Notes: generated by a model not told the origin, from the letters alone. Positions 46,375 to 54,259 are shown, counted from the first letter of the stretch. The stretch: DNA of 64,000 nt from Shewanella psychrophila (GCF_002005305.1 NZ_CP014782.1:1860001-1924000), one strand, 5' to 3'. Numbers and translations are program-made.

Positions 46375-46848
46375 TTTTGACCTGTTGGTATTTATTGGTA
46401 ATACAATACTTATTACTGGTAAGTTAAGTTTAACTCAAACTCATAATACACCTTATAGAAAGTACGGGGTGCAAATGTAAATTTTGACTCATGCATTGAT
46501 GTATTTTAATTTTAGTAAGACTGGGGTTAGCCGTGTTTTCAAGATCTTTGTATCAGGGGGATAGATGGGTTAAGTAGGCTAAATTTAAATGGTGAATCAA
46601 TTGAAGTCAGAGTTTAGTAGATAATAATAGGTTTAAATCAGCTTCGTTTGAGGGGCTCATCCCAATCACGACACATTTAGATACTGTAAAATACTGACAT
46701 GGTCATTTTATCAAGAGGGAGCGTTAAGAAACTCCATACCGCTATTTCTCGATTTTATTCTATCAAGACAATTTATTTAATCCCTTAAGGCAGTCTCCAT
46801 ATCTATGAAGGTTTAAAGAAAAATAACCCGCTAATTGATGGCTTAAGC
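46375..46848. other. Region upstream of the small ART gene
   Basis: About 470 AT-rich bases between the ART start and the IS4 left end. Near 46395-46425, GGTAATA/ATTACT words may form an operator for the ART gene. No ORF with a ribosome site was seen. Confidence 0.45.
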
Positions 46849-48089
46849 ATCCCCTCATAATAACCAGAGGCAGCAAGGCTTCCAGAGTATAATAAGCCAA
46901 ATCACTCTATGTTCTAAAATTTATAACATGATAAATAAAGCCCTTATTCATAATCACATCGATGAACTCTTTGGCCATGACATGCATGCTAAAAGGGTCA
47001 CCTCACTTGCTAATGCCGCTCACGGAGTGATTGAAAAGGGGTCACTCGCTATTCATGCCATTGGCGCTGGCTTAGCCCAAGCCAATAAACTTAAGCGTAA
47101 GTCTGCTATTAAACAAGTAGACCGATTACTCAGTAATACAAAGTTAAACGTCTGGCAATTACTGGACTCCTGGGGGCCTTATATTATCGGTGCACGCAAA
47201 GAGATAGTGGTCTCTCTCGATTGGACTGAATTTGATTCAGACGACCATTCAACCATCGTACTGAGTATGCAAACAACCCATGGACGTAACACGCCACTGC
47301 TATGGAAAACCCATCGTAAACATGCTTTAAAAGGTAATAGAAACAACCATGAAGATGAGTTGTTGGTTAAGTTAAGGTCGATCGTTGCAGAGGATGTTAA
47401 AGTGACAATTGTTGCTGATAGAGGCTTTAGTGATACGGCACTATTTAACTTCATTGAACATGAGCTGGGTTTTGACTTCATCATTAGAATTAAGGCTAAT
47501 ATCAAAGTCACCGATGCGGTAGGAGAGCTGTTTCCAGTAAAGGACTGGCTATTACCCAGCGGCATAACAAGAACCCTTAAGGACGTTCAAATAACGGGTA
47601 ATAAGCAAGCAGTCGCTCGGGTCATTTGCACCAAGAAAAAAGGCATGAAAGAAGCTTGGTATTTAGCATCAAGTCGACGTGACCTAGTGAGTAGCAAGAT
47701 GTTGACTTTATATGGGAAACGTTGGGGGATAGAGACGACTTTTCGTGACATTAAAGACTATCGTTTTGGCATGGGGATGAGTGCCACCTACACGCGTTCC
47801 CCGGTACGTAGAGACCGGTTGTTTTTGCTAAGCGCCTTGGCGATAGGCTTGCTGACGCTACTAGGAAAAGCGGGCGAGGATGCTGACTTGGAAAAGACAA
47901 TAAAGGCAAATACCAGTAAAACTCGCTCATACTCTCTGTTTCGCCAAGGTTGTATTTACTATGAACTGTTACCCACGATGCGAGAAGAGTGGGCAGAACC
48001 TCTAATGGATAATTTTTATCGTTACCTTAAAAACCAGCCTATTTACCGTTCAATTTTCGGGATTATTTAAAATTGAAAAATGAGGGGAT
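46849..48089 (+). mobile_element. IS4-family insertion sequence
   Basis: The transposase ORF is bracketed by inverted 10-mers ATCCCCTCAT (46849-46858) and ATGAGGGGAT (48080-48089), my best estimate of the ends. A second ATGAGGGGAT occurs at 48166-48175, so the right end could lie there instead. I found no convincing target duplication for either choice. Confidence 0.65.
46928..48070 (+). CDS. IS4-family transposase
   Basis: The 380-residue DDE enzyme has 'VSLDWTEFDSDDH' (first Asp), 'IVADRGFSDTALF' (second Asp) and the IS4 YREK signature 'YGKRWGIETTFRDIK' (Tyr-x2-Arg-x3-Glu-x6-Lys). The ORF is full length without frameshifts, so the element may be active. It separates the ADP-ribosyltransferase pair from the H-NS/PI-PLC part of the island. 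Confidence 0.93.
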   Translation: MINKALIHNHIDELFGHDMHAKRVTSLANAAHGVIEKGSLAIHAIGAGLAQANKLKRKSAIKQVDRLLSNTKLNVWQLLDSWGPYIIGARKEIVVSLDWTEFDSDDHSTIVLSMQTTHGRNTPLLWKTHRKHALKGNRNNHEDELLVKLRSIVAEDVKVTIVADRGFSDTALFNFIEHELGFDFIIRIKANIKVTDAVGELFPVKDWLLPSGITRTLKDVQITGNKQAVARVICTKKKGMKEAWYLASSRRDLVSSKMLTLYGKRWGIETTFRDIKDYRFGMGMSATYTRSPVRRDRLFLLSALAIGLLTLLGKAGEDADLEKTIKANTSKTRSYSLFRQGCIYYELLPTMREEWAEPLMDNFYRYLKNQPIYRSIFGII

Positions 48090-48173
48090 CTCTAAGAATT
48101 GATGGGGTAAAGGTATGGTGAACACCCCTCCTAATGATCAGTAGACATTAAGCAAACCTGTCAGGATGAGGGG

Positions 48174-48667
48174 ATATAACCATCCACTCCCCTAGGACAG
48201 TAGAACGTCCTCTCCCTGCTTCCTATACTCTTCACCACTCTTGCGGCAACAATACATCGAATTGGATCATTTTTATGCCAGAATTTTTAGCGACCCTTAC
48301 TCACGGAAAACGATTTAAGGCCGCCGTAAAAGAACTCCCATCTGATGACCTGAAAGCGCTCGCTACCAGACTTGAGAGAATCATTGCTGGAATAGAAACA
48401 CAGGCCACAGCCACCCTTGAAAAAGAAGCTGAGCGTAATGCGAAAATTGAGATCATAAGAAAACAAATGACCATGTTAGGGCTCTGCATTAATGACATTA
48501 ATTCGCCCCCTAAGCCTACTAGGGGGAAAAACGAACGACGTCCAGCAAAATACATGATTGAGGTTAATGGCCAAATCATCACCTGGACAGGTCTGGGGCG
48601 CAGACCAACCGTATTTAATATTAAGTTGGATGAAGGTTTTGCGCTTAATGATTTTTTAATCAAATAA
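48174..48667 (+). repeat. H-NS module, copy A (inverted partner at 53767-54259)
   Basis: From ATATAAC through the end of the H-NS-like gene this ~494-base segment is homologous to the reverse complement of 53767-54259, including the upstream block TCCACTCCCCTAGGACAGTA, the TATACT box and the gene. Homology starts where the second IS4-end-like decamer stops. Confidence 0.75.
48275..48667 (+). CDS. H-NS family nucleoid protein, paralogue A
   Basis: The 130-residue protein has an N-terminal oligomerisation coiled coil (residues ~10-80) and the H-NS C-terminal DNA-binding domain: 'KYMIEVNGQIITWTGLGRRPTVF...FALNDFLIK'. In H-NS the loop motif is QGR or RGR; here it is LGR, which may weaken minor-groove contact. 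Protein B (53767) has RGR. It likely acts as a xenogeneic silencer or a dominant partner in this AT-rich island. A TATACT box lies at 48224-48229. Confidence 0.85.
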   Translation: MPEFLATLTHGKRFKAAVKELPSDDLKALATRLERIIAGIETQATATLEKEAERNAKIEIIRKQMTMLGLCINDINSPPKPTRGKNERRPAKYMIEVNGQIITWTGLGRRPTVFNIKLDEGFALNDFLIK

Positions 48668-48875
48668 ACCATCCCAACTCCCTAGAGTGATTTGCTTTTT
48701 GCTAAGAAGCTGTAAGGCATTAGCTCGCAAGGTACGTCACTTTATCCAGTATCGCTTGATAGCTGCTCAGTGGATGCTGCTGTATAAGATAGCAAGGCTG
48801 CAACTTACTGAAGTTAGCGCTTCAGGCCAAATTGGCTGTCCCATTACTTCTATTATTCATCTAAAGGTATTAGCA

Positions 48876-50309
48876 ATGAATAAGCTTGTTATTAGTTTAA
48901 TCCTTTCGCTTGCGAGTGCACCTGCACTGGCCCGCGATGGGGCCTATTACCATGACCCCGATGATCTTACCCATCGTACTTCTTGGATGTCCTCAATAAA
49001 GGACGAAACCAAGATTACCCGTATTTCAATTCCGGGGACACACGATACAGCCTCGAGGCACTATGGAGATATCACCAAAAACCAAACTCTGACTATCCGT
49101 CAGCAACTTGATGCTGGTATTCGGTATTTCGACATCCGGCTGAAAAGCGTGTTCGGCTCGCTGCACCTCTATCATGGCCCTATGTATCTCTGGCAAACCT
49201 TCAACGAAGTGATGACGACAACCCGGGATTTCCTCAACGAGCATCCTAGCGAAACGGTTTTGATGCGGATCAAGAAGGAACAGCCGGATCTGACATTGGG
49301 GTTCAACTTCGAGGAAAACATTAATCACCACATCAATCTGTTTAGCGATACTTTCTGGAACACAAGCTCTAGTTCGTATATTCCCAGTCTCAGTGAGGTG
49401 CGCGGTAAGGTCGTCATTTTAAAAGATTACTCGAGTAGTCAGGTGACAGGGATCCGATACTCTCAGTTTGATATCCAGGACAAGTTCAATATGTCGAACA
49501 ACTGGGATTTGTACGATAAGTGGCAGAGTGTAAAGGGACACTTGCAAAAAGCCAATGCCAATCAAAGCGACATGGGCTACATCAACTACCTATCGGCATC
49601 GGGCAGTAGCTATCCCTATTTTGTGGCCAGCGGACATGTGTCGAACGATACATGGGCGTCGCGGCTGTCGACAGGGCTAACGACCCCCGGCTGGGAAAAC
49701 AGCTATCCAGACTTCCCGCGAACGGCCTGTTTTATTGGTATATGCACTATTTCATTTGAGGGGACGAATATTCTGACACGCGACTACTTGACCCGCTCCG
49801 ATATGGTTTATGCCGGTATTGTAGCGGCTGATTTTCCCGGTGAGGATTTAATCGCCAAGGTTATCGACCTTAACCAGAAGCCAGGCATAGTGAAAGATGA
49901 TCCATTTGCCATCAGGAATGCCAAGTACCAGAGCTGCTTCGATTTCCGTGGTGGGGTATCTAGCAACCAATTCCTGTCCCTGAACCCAAACTGCCATGTG
50001 ACAGGGTCGCAAGTGTTTAAGTATGAGCTCGGCTCCAAGCAACTGAGGGTTAATGGTACTCACTATTGCCTAGATGTTAAGGATGCTCAGAACAAGCATC
50101 GCCAGCCAGTTATTGCTTATAGCTGTCATAGCGGCAAGAACCAGCAGTGGCAGCTAAACTCAGACCGCACCATCAGTAGCCTTATGAGTGGTACTCGCCG
50201 TTGCTTGGATGTAGATCAGAATCGATTGGACTCCTATGGCAACCCGACAATGACTATATTGGAGTACTCGCCGGGCTCACCGGTTCAGCAATTCGATAAG
50301 TTTTTCTAG
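48876..50309 (+). CDS. Secreted phosphatidylinositol-specific phospholipase C with ricin-type lectin domain
   Basis: The 477-residue protein has a signal peptide (NKLVISLILSLASAPALA, cut near residue 19). The PI-PLC X domain shows both catalytic histidines, H56 ('SIPGTHDTAS') and H100 ('LYHGPMY'), plus 'RYFDIRLK' and 'SETVLMRIKKE'. The last ~130 residues look like a beta-trefoil: 'HYCLDVKDAQNKHRQPVIAYSC' region, 'NQQWQLNSDRTI', 'RRCLDVDQN'. It should cleave PI or GPI anchors on eukaryotic cells, with the lectin binding glycans. ATG 48876 is chosen because the signal peptide begins there and AAAGG lies upstream; an ATG at 48687 gives an implausible 63-residue extension. Confidence 0.88.
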   Translation: MNKLVISLILSLASAPALARDGAYYHDPDDLTHRTSWMSSIKDETKITRISIPGTHDTASRHYGDITKNQTLTIRQQLDAGIRYFDIRLKSVFGSLHLYHGPMYLWQTFNEVMTTTRDFLNEHPSETVLMRIKKEQPDLTLGFNFEENINHHINLFSDTFWNTSSSSYIPSLSEVRGKVVILKDYSSSQVTGIRYSQFDIQDKFNMSNNWDLYDKWQSVKGHLQKANANQSDMGYINYLSASGSSYPYFVASGHVSNDTWASRLSTGLTTPGWENSYPDFPRTACFIGICTISFEGTNILTRDYLTRSDMVYAGIVAADFPGEDLIAKVIDLNQKPGIVKDDPFAIRNAKYQSCFDFRGGVSSNQFLSLNPNCHVTGSQVFKYELGSKQLRVNGTHYCLDVKDAQNKHRQPVIAYSCHSGKNQQWQLNSDRTISSLMSGTRRCLDVDQNRLDSYGNPTMTILEYSPGSPVQQFDKFF

Positions 50310-50356
50310 CCAACTATATGACCTGTGCGGCAGCTAGGATCCCCCTTACTCTCTCT

Positions 50357-50381
50357 GATGCTTCTCGAATCGAGAAGCATC
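50357..50381 (+). terminator. Hairpin after the PI-PLC gene
   Basis: GATGCTTCTCG and CGAGAAGCATC form a perfect 11-bp stem with loop AAT, 48 bases after the stop. There is no T-run, so termination is uncertain. Confidence 0.45.
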
Positions 50382-50441
50382 TAGGGCATTACAGCTTCCT
50401 ACATAAAGTTTAGGTATATTACTGTCGTCCCCTATCTGGTT

Positions 50442-50756
50442 TTAAAAATAGGAAAATTCGCGTTCCTCTTTATCAAGCAAGCGCTCGAACTGAAGCTGAC
50501 CGTCACTCACCCACCACATTCGGCCTGCATCGGTAAAAATCCTTAATCCCATGGCAAACTGCTCAAGGATATCGTATTCGGTTACACCATGAGACGCGAG
50601 ATCCCGCAAGTCCAAGAGGCTGACCAATACCTAAGACAATCAGATGAGCAAGACCAACAACTGACGAAGGGTAGCCACGGCACGTTTCAGTTCATGGATG
50701 TTCAGCTCAGGCAGGTGAGTGAGGTTTTCATTTTCATATGGTTGATTAATCGTAAT
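50442..50756 (-). pseudogene. Broken reading frame of unknown family
   Basis: The minus-strand frame reads '...THLPELNIHELKRAVATLRQLLVLLI', then two in-frame stops (TGA, TAG), then 'VLVSLLDLRDLASHGVTEYDILEQF...LDKEEREFSYF'. The two parts are in the same frame and together look like one coding sequence of ~100 residues, now interrupted. No ATG or ribosome site begins it. I do not recognise the family. Confidence 0.35.
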
Positions 50757-50887
50757 AGATAAGGGCTGGGGGAAACAGGACACGGAAAATACGATGGGAA
50801 ATAACAGTGCCTAGTGATGTTCACTCAGCAGTGTCGTCCCTTGGGGATCACAGTGACACCATGCATCAACCTAGATACTGTAGGATC

Positions 50888-50907
50888 AATCTTTGCAACA
50901 GAGCCAT
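50888..50907. repeat. IS6-end-like direct repeat 1
   Basis: AATCTTTGCAACAGAGCCAT. Its reverse complement contains GGCTCTGTTGCAAA, close to IS6-family terminal repeats. The identical 20-mer is at 51735-51754. Confidence 0.6.
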
Positions 50908-50950
50908 ACTTAGCTAAGTGTTGAAACTTTTCCAAGCTTTGGAGTTTAAT

Positions 50951-51736
50951 ATGGTTAAGTCCAGTATGTTTTCTTGGATAGCTTTTGCTGCTTTATCTAT
51001 CTGCTGTTTGTCAATATTTTTGCTAAAAGCCGCCATCGCAGAAGAGGTATCAAAACCCACATTAATTGTTACCTATGGCTCTCATAACGCTGAGCCCTAC
51101 GCAATAACCGAAAGTAATCAGTTGGTTGCAGGCATAATTAAAGACATCTCTGATGAAATTGCTGATGAACTTGATATCAATGTTACTTACATTGAAACAC
51201 CACGAAAAAGAGTAGAGCGCTACTTGACCAGTGGCGAGGTTCACTTTACACCGATCTCAAACCCTAAGTGGTTAACACCCAATGAAGCTTATCGCTGGAG
51301 TCAGCCACTTTTTATTGAGCAAGATAGATTATGGGTTTTGAAAACGTCTCCCAAAGTCATAGAGGAAGTAGAGGAACTCTTCGGAAAAGTGGTCGGCACA
51401 ATACGGAACTTTATTTATCCGACCTTAACCCAATATTTTGAGCAGAAGCAGATTTACCGCTCAGATGTAAGGGAGATGCCATCGAATATCGCTAGATTAC
51501 AGCTCAAACGTATAGATGGTTTTATAGGCTCAAGAACATTAGTTATGTTCGAACTAACTAGACAGCAAGACAGCGCGATAGCTTTAAGCCCCTTGGTGAT
51601 AAGTGAACACAATATTCATGGTGTACTGTCAAATAAGGCCCCAATCACGTTAGCCGAGCTTAATAATGCGATAGGTAAACTAAATAGTCGTGGTGTTATC
51701 GATGGGATTATTGAGAAGTACGCCCCGAAAGAGTAA
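50951..51736 (+). CDS. Periplasmic solute-binding protein (family 3 type)
   Basis: The 261-residue protein starts with an N-terminal hydrophobic segment (residues ~8-30, signal peptide or anchor ending ...AAIAEE). The rest resembles amino-acid-type extracellular binding proteins: 'NAEPYAITESNQLVAGIIKDISDEIADEL', 'ETPRKRVERYLTSGEVHFTP', 'GKVVGTIRNFIYP'. ATG 50951 has GGAG 6 bases upstream. No ABC permease is nearby; a lone family-3 protein beside a sensor kinase may feed ligand to that kinase (inference). Its 3' end overlaps that of the kinase gene by 29 bases, tail to tail. Confidence 0.78.
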   Translation: MVKSSMFSWIAFAALSICCLSIFLLKAAIAEEVSKPTLIVTYGSHNAEPYAITESNQLVAGIIKDISDEIADELDINVTYIETPRKRVERYLTSGEVHFTPISNPKWLTPNEAYRWSQPLFIEQDRLWVLKTSPKVIEEVEELFGKVVGTIRNFIYPTLTQYFEQKQIYRSDVREMPSNIARLQLKRIDGFIGSRTLVMFELTRQQDSAIALSPLVISEHNIHGVLSNKAPITLAELNNAIGKLNSRGVIDGIIEKYAPKE

Positions 51737-53387
51737 TCTTTGCAACAGAGCCATTAGCGGCTTGTTTCAAAATGGGAAAAGAAATATCCACCGTTAGCCC
51801 CTTACCGACACCACTGGTGAGCTTGATATGACCATTCAGCTTTTGAGTGACGATATTATGAATAATGCTGAATCCTAGCCCACTGCCCCCTTCATCTCTT
51901 TTAGTGGTGAAAAAGGGCTCCATCACCTTTGGCAGAATCTCATCAGCAATACCAATGCCATTATCACGATATTGTATGCTGACTTCATTTTCTTGAGCCG
52001 ATACAAGCAGTGTAATCGTGCCATTATTTTGCTCTGCAAAACCGTGGATAATAGAGTTGGCTATCAAGTTAGTTATCACCTGAGATAGGAATCCTGGATA
52101 AATAAAGCAAGTGCGATCTTCAATGCAGTCAAAATCAACCGTTACTTGTGCTCTCTTGGTTTTAGGCAACATGCTGTGGATCACTTCTTTGAAGTAATCA
52201 GATAGCAATACCTCTCGTGCTTGTTCACTCATTTGATCGACTGATATTTGTTTAAAGCTGCGAATGAGATCTGCCGCTGAAGATAAGTTTCGGGTTAAAA
52301 TCGTCATTGAGCTACGACTTGATTCTAAAAAAAACTCAAAATCCTTCTCATTTAACTCCCCTGAGGCAAATTTCTTGGCTAATATTTCAATTTCATCTTG
52401 CAAAAAGCTGGTTGCGGTAACGCCAATACCTATGGGGGTATTCACATCATGAGCTATACTGGCCACCATTCTCCCCAATGAGTTAACTTTTTCCGTTTCA
52501 AATAGTTGTAATTGTTTCTGTTTTTCAAGTGCTTGACGTTCTAATAATGCAATTTTAAATAGTTGAAATGCCGTATACATTTGATCTGTTTCTAAGGTGG
52601 CAGAGTATTGAGGTATTTCTGTCTCATAATCGCCTTTACCAAGATCAATCATTCCTTGGGAGATATTACTGACTTGTTCGGTTATTTTTCCCGTTAAAAA
52701 ATAAAAGATGATAACCAGTAATGTACACGCAATGAGTATGCATGAAATTATCCACACACTTAAAGTATTTGCTAAGGCTAGTTGAGACGAAATATCTATG
52801 CTCATCTCTAATACGCCGCGCACATCACCTAATTTCCAGTCTGATTTCGGCGTTAGTGGGTGATTATTATGACAATCAACACAAGTTTTAACTTGCATTT
52901 GATCAGAAATCGCGACTCTTAATACCGTATGATCATTTTCTTTATTGACGACACTAATTATTTTTCTTGGATTTTCATTGAGTTCCAACCACGCTTTTTG
53001 TTGAAAAGGGTCAAGTACAATATGTTGACGGTTAGGAAAAGGGTAAGGACTGTATAAGTTCAATTTACTGCCATGTTCATCGAACAGCTGGCTTAAATCG
53101 TGAATCATGGTTGCTGGCAGAGGGATTTTATCAGTCTCACCTAAGTGCTTAATCACCGGTGTTAATACGCCATACTCTTGTACTTTCTTAACGATATTGT
53201 TGGTGTAATAAGTACGTAATAATTTCAGTTGTTTTAAGGAGTTAAGTGCTGTGTGCAATGCATGTTGCTCAGCATTTCTTTCAACCAGCATTGGAATAGA
53301 AAAACTAAGTACCGCTAACATAATCGCCATAATAAGCGAAAGTGGGAATATTATCTTGAACCGTAAATTTTTTTGAAAGAATGACAT
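51708..53387 (-). CDS. Sensor histidine kinase with periplasmic CxxCH (DUF3365-like) domain
   Basis: The 559-residue kinase has TM1 (~12-34), a periplasmic domain with a c-type heme attachment site C169-x2-C172-H173 ('KTCVDCHNNHP') as in DUF3365/Tll0287 sensors, TM2 (~209-231), HAMP, HisKA with H313 ('SIAHDVNTPIG') and HATPase ('NLIANSIIHGF', 'DNGIGIAD', 'GGSGLGFSI'). It would sense redox state or small gases. No response regulator is adjacent. The C-terminal tail 'NGSVAKITLSGRTSQ' past the usual end is encoded across an IS6-end-like repeat, so it was probably added by rearrangement. Confidence 0.9.
   Translation of the reverse strand: MSFFQKNLRFKIIFPLSLIMAIMLAVLSFSIPMLVERNAEQHALHTALNSLKQLKLLRTYYTNNIVKKVQEYGVLTPVIKHLGETDKIPLPATMIHDLSQLFDEHGSKLNLYSPYPFPNRQHIVLDPFQQKAWLELNENPRKIISVVNKENDHTVLRVAISDQMQVKTCVDCHNNHPLTPKSDWKLGDVRGVLEMSIDISSQLALANTLSVWIISCILIACTLLVIIFYFLTGKITEQVSNISQGMIDLGKGDYETEIPQYSATLETDQMYTAFQLFKIALLERQALEKQKQLQLFETEKVNSLGRMVASIAHDVNTPIGIGVTATSFLQDEIEILAKKFASGELNEKDFEFFLESSRSSMTILTRNLSSAADLIRSFKQISVDQMSEQAREVLLSDYFKEVIHSMLPKTKRAQVTVDFDCIEDRTCFIYPGFLSQVITNLIANSIIHGFAEQNNGTITLLVSAQENEVSIQYRDNGIGIADEILPKVMEPFFTTKRDEGGSGLGFSIIHNIVTQKLNGHIKLTSGVGKGLTVDISFPILKQAANGSVAKITLSGRTSQ
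51735..51754. repeat. IS6-end-like direct repeat 2
   Basis: Identical 20-mer to 50888-50907, 847 bases away in the same orientation. It lies over the last two bases of the binding-protein stop codon and within the kinase 3' end. Confidence 0.6.
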
Positions 53388-53523
53388 AGCTATCCATTTT
53401 TTCTGAGCTTGACCTTTACTTAGTCCATCACTGAAATATAGCCATAGATGACTTAGAAAGAAACTTAAAGAGTGTTATGAGATAACAGGCCTAATACAAA
53501 AGAGGAGATTAGCTGAATCGACG

Positions 53524-53540
53524 ATCTTGACAACAGAGCC
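53524..53540. repeat. IS6-end-like direct repeat 3, degenerate
   Basis: ATCTTGACAACAGAGCC, same orientation as the repeats at 50888 and 51735, with GAC in place of TGC. It abuts the stop codon of a truncated gene. Confidence 0.5.
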
Positions 53541-53541
53541 C

Positions 53542-53766
53542 CTATTTATCTCCATTCAATATTTGCGAAATCTTAGTCTCAGCTTTTTCGATCACTTCTT
53601 TATGCTTGGCACTCGCCTTATTCAAATCAACGCCTTCCTCATTGAGGGTCTGATAATGAACCAGGCTAGAGGTGTACTGGTTCTTCACCATATATTGAAT
53701 CACGTGCTCGAGTGCACTTTGCCACTTGCTGCACGGTGTATGAGTAACACACAGGAGGGAAAAGGG
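53542..53766 (-). pseudogene. C-terminal fragment of an unknown gene
   Basis: The frame follows the stop of H-NS paralogue B without a start codon or ribosome site and reads 'CSKWQSALEHVIQYMV' then 'SSLVHYQTLNEEG' and '...KAETKISQILNGDK'. It looks like a genuine helical coding sequence that lost its N-terminus. The stop is 2 bases from the IS6-end-like repeat. Family unknown. Confidence 0.4.
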
Positions 53767-54159
53767 TTATCTGATTAGAAAATCATTAAGCTCAAAACCT
53801 TCATCCAGCTTACGATTAAATACGGTTGGCCTGCGCCCCCGCCCCGTCCAAGTGATGACTTGGTCATTAACCTGAATCTTGTATTTTGCTGGACGTCGCT
53901 TGATTTTCCCGCCAGCAGACCTTGGGGGCGAATTGATATCATCCATGCAGAGTCCTAGCTCGGCCACCTGTTTTCTGATGGCCTCAATTTTCGCATTACG
54001 TTCTGCATTTTTTTCAAGGTCGGCAGCGGCCTGTGTTTCTCTTTGCTTAATGATGCTCTCAAGTCGGGTGGCGAACACCATCAGTTCGTCAAAGGGGAGT
54101 TCTTTTACGGCTGCCTTAAATCGTTTTCCGTGAGTAAGGATTGATAAAAATTCTGACAT
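53767..54159 (-). CDS. H-NS family nucleoid protein, paralogue B
   Basis: The 130-residue protein is a diverged duplicate of paralogue A: 'MSEFLSILTHGKRFKAAVKELP', a coiled coil and the DNA-binding 'KYKIQVNDQVITWTGRGRRPTVFNRKLDEGFELNDFLIR' region, here with the RGR loop expected of H-NS. ATG 54159 is chosen as it aligns with paralogue A; an ATG at 54204 would lie in the conserved 5' region. Its promoter has a 9-base homopolymer that paralogue A lacks. It closes the right edge of the island. Confidence 0.87.
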   Translation of the reverse strand: MSEFLSILTHGKRFKAAVKELPFDELMVFATRLESIIKQRETQAAADLEKNAERNAKIEAIRKQVAELGLCMDDINSPPRSAGGKIKRRPAKYKIQVNDQVITWTGRGRRPTVFNRKLDEGFELNDFLIR

Positions 54160-54204
54160 AAAAATGATCCTATTCGATGTTGTTTTGCGATAAACGTGAT
54201 GCAC

Positions 54205-54233
54205 AGTATAGGAAACAAGGGGGGGGGCTCTAC
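54205..54233 (-). promoter_or_regulatory. Promoter of H-NS paralogue B with C9 tract in the spacer
   Basis: On the minus strand a TATACT -10 box (54205-54210) is preceded by 17 bases that include nine consecutive Cs (54219-54227), with a weak GTAGAG-type -35 at 54228-54233. In copy A the same spacer reads GTCCTCTCCCTGCTTCC without a homopolymer. Length change of the tract would alter -35/-10 spacing. Confidence 0.5.
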
Positions 54234-54259
54234 TGTCCTAGGGGAGTGGATAGTTATAT

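Larger units (their letters stand above)
53767..54259 (-). repeat. H-NS module, copy B (inverted partner of 48174-48667)
   Basis: Gene and ~100 bases upstream are shared with copy A in the opposite orientation. The two copies flank the PI-PLC, binding-protein and kinase genes as 5.1 kb between inverted repeats. Confidence 0.75.

Noticed and set aside
46840..48098. Target duplication around the IS4-family element
   Set aside because: Flanks of the best end pair (...CTTAAGC and CTCTAAG...) are not direct repeats of a consistent length; the right end itself is uncertain.
49026..49331. A 101-codon ORF antisense to the PI-PLC gene
   Set aside because: It lies wholly within a well-supported coding sequence and shows no independent start or domain.
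53527..53778. An 83-codon plus-strand ORF after the kinase gene
   Set aside because: It overlaps the better-looking minus-strand coding fragment, has no ribosome site and starts inside the IS6-like repeat.
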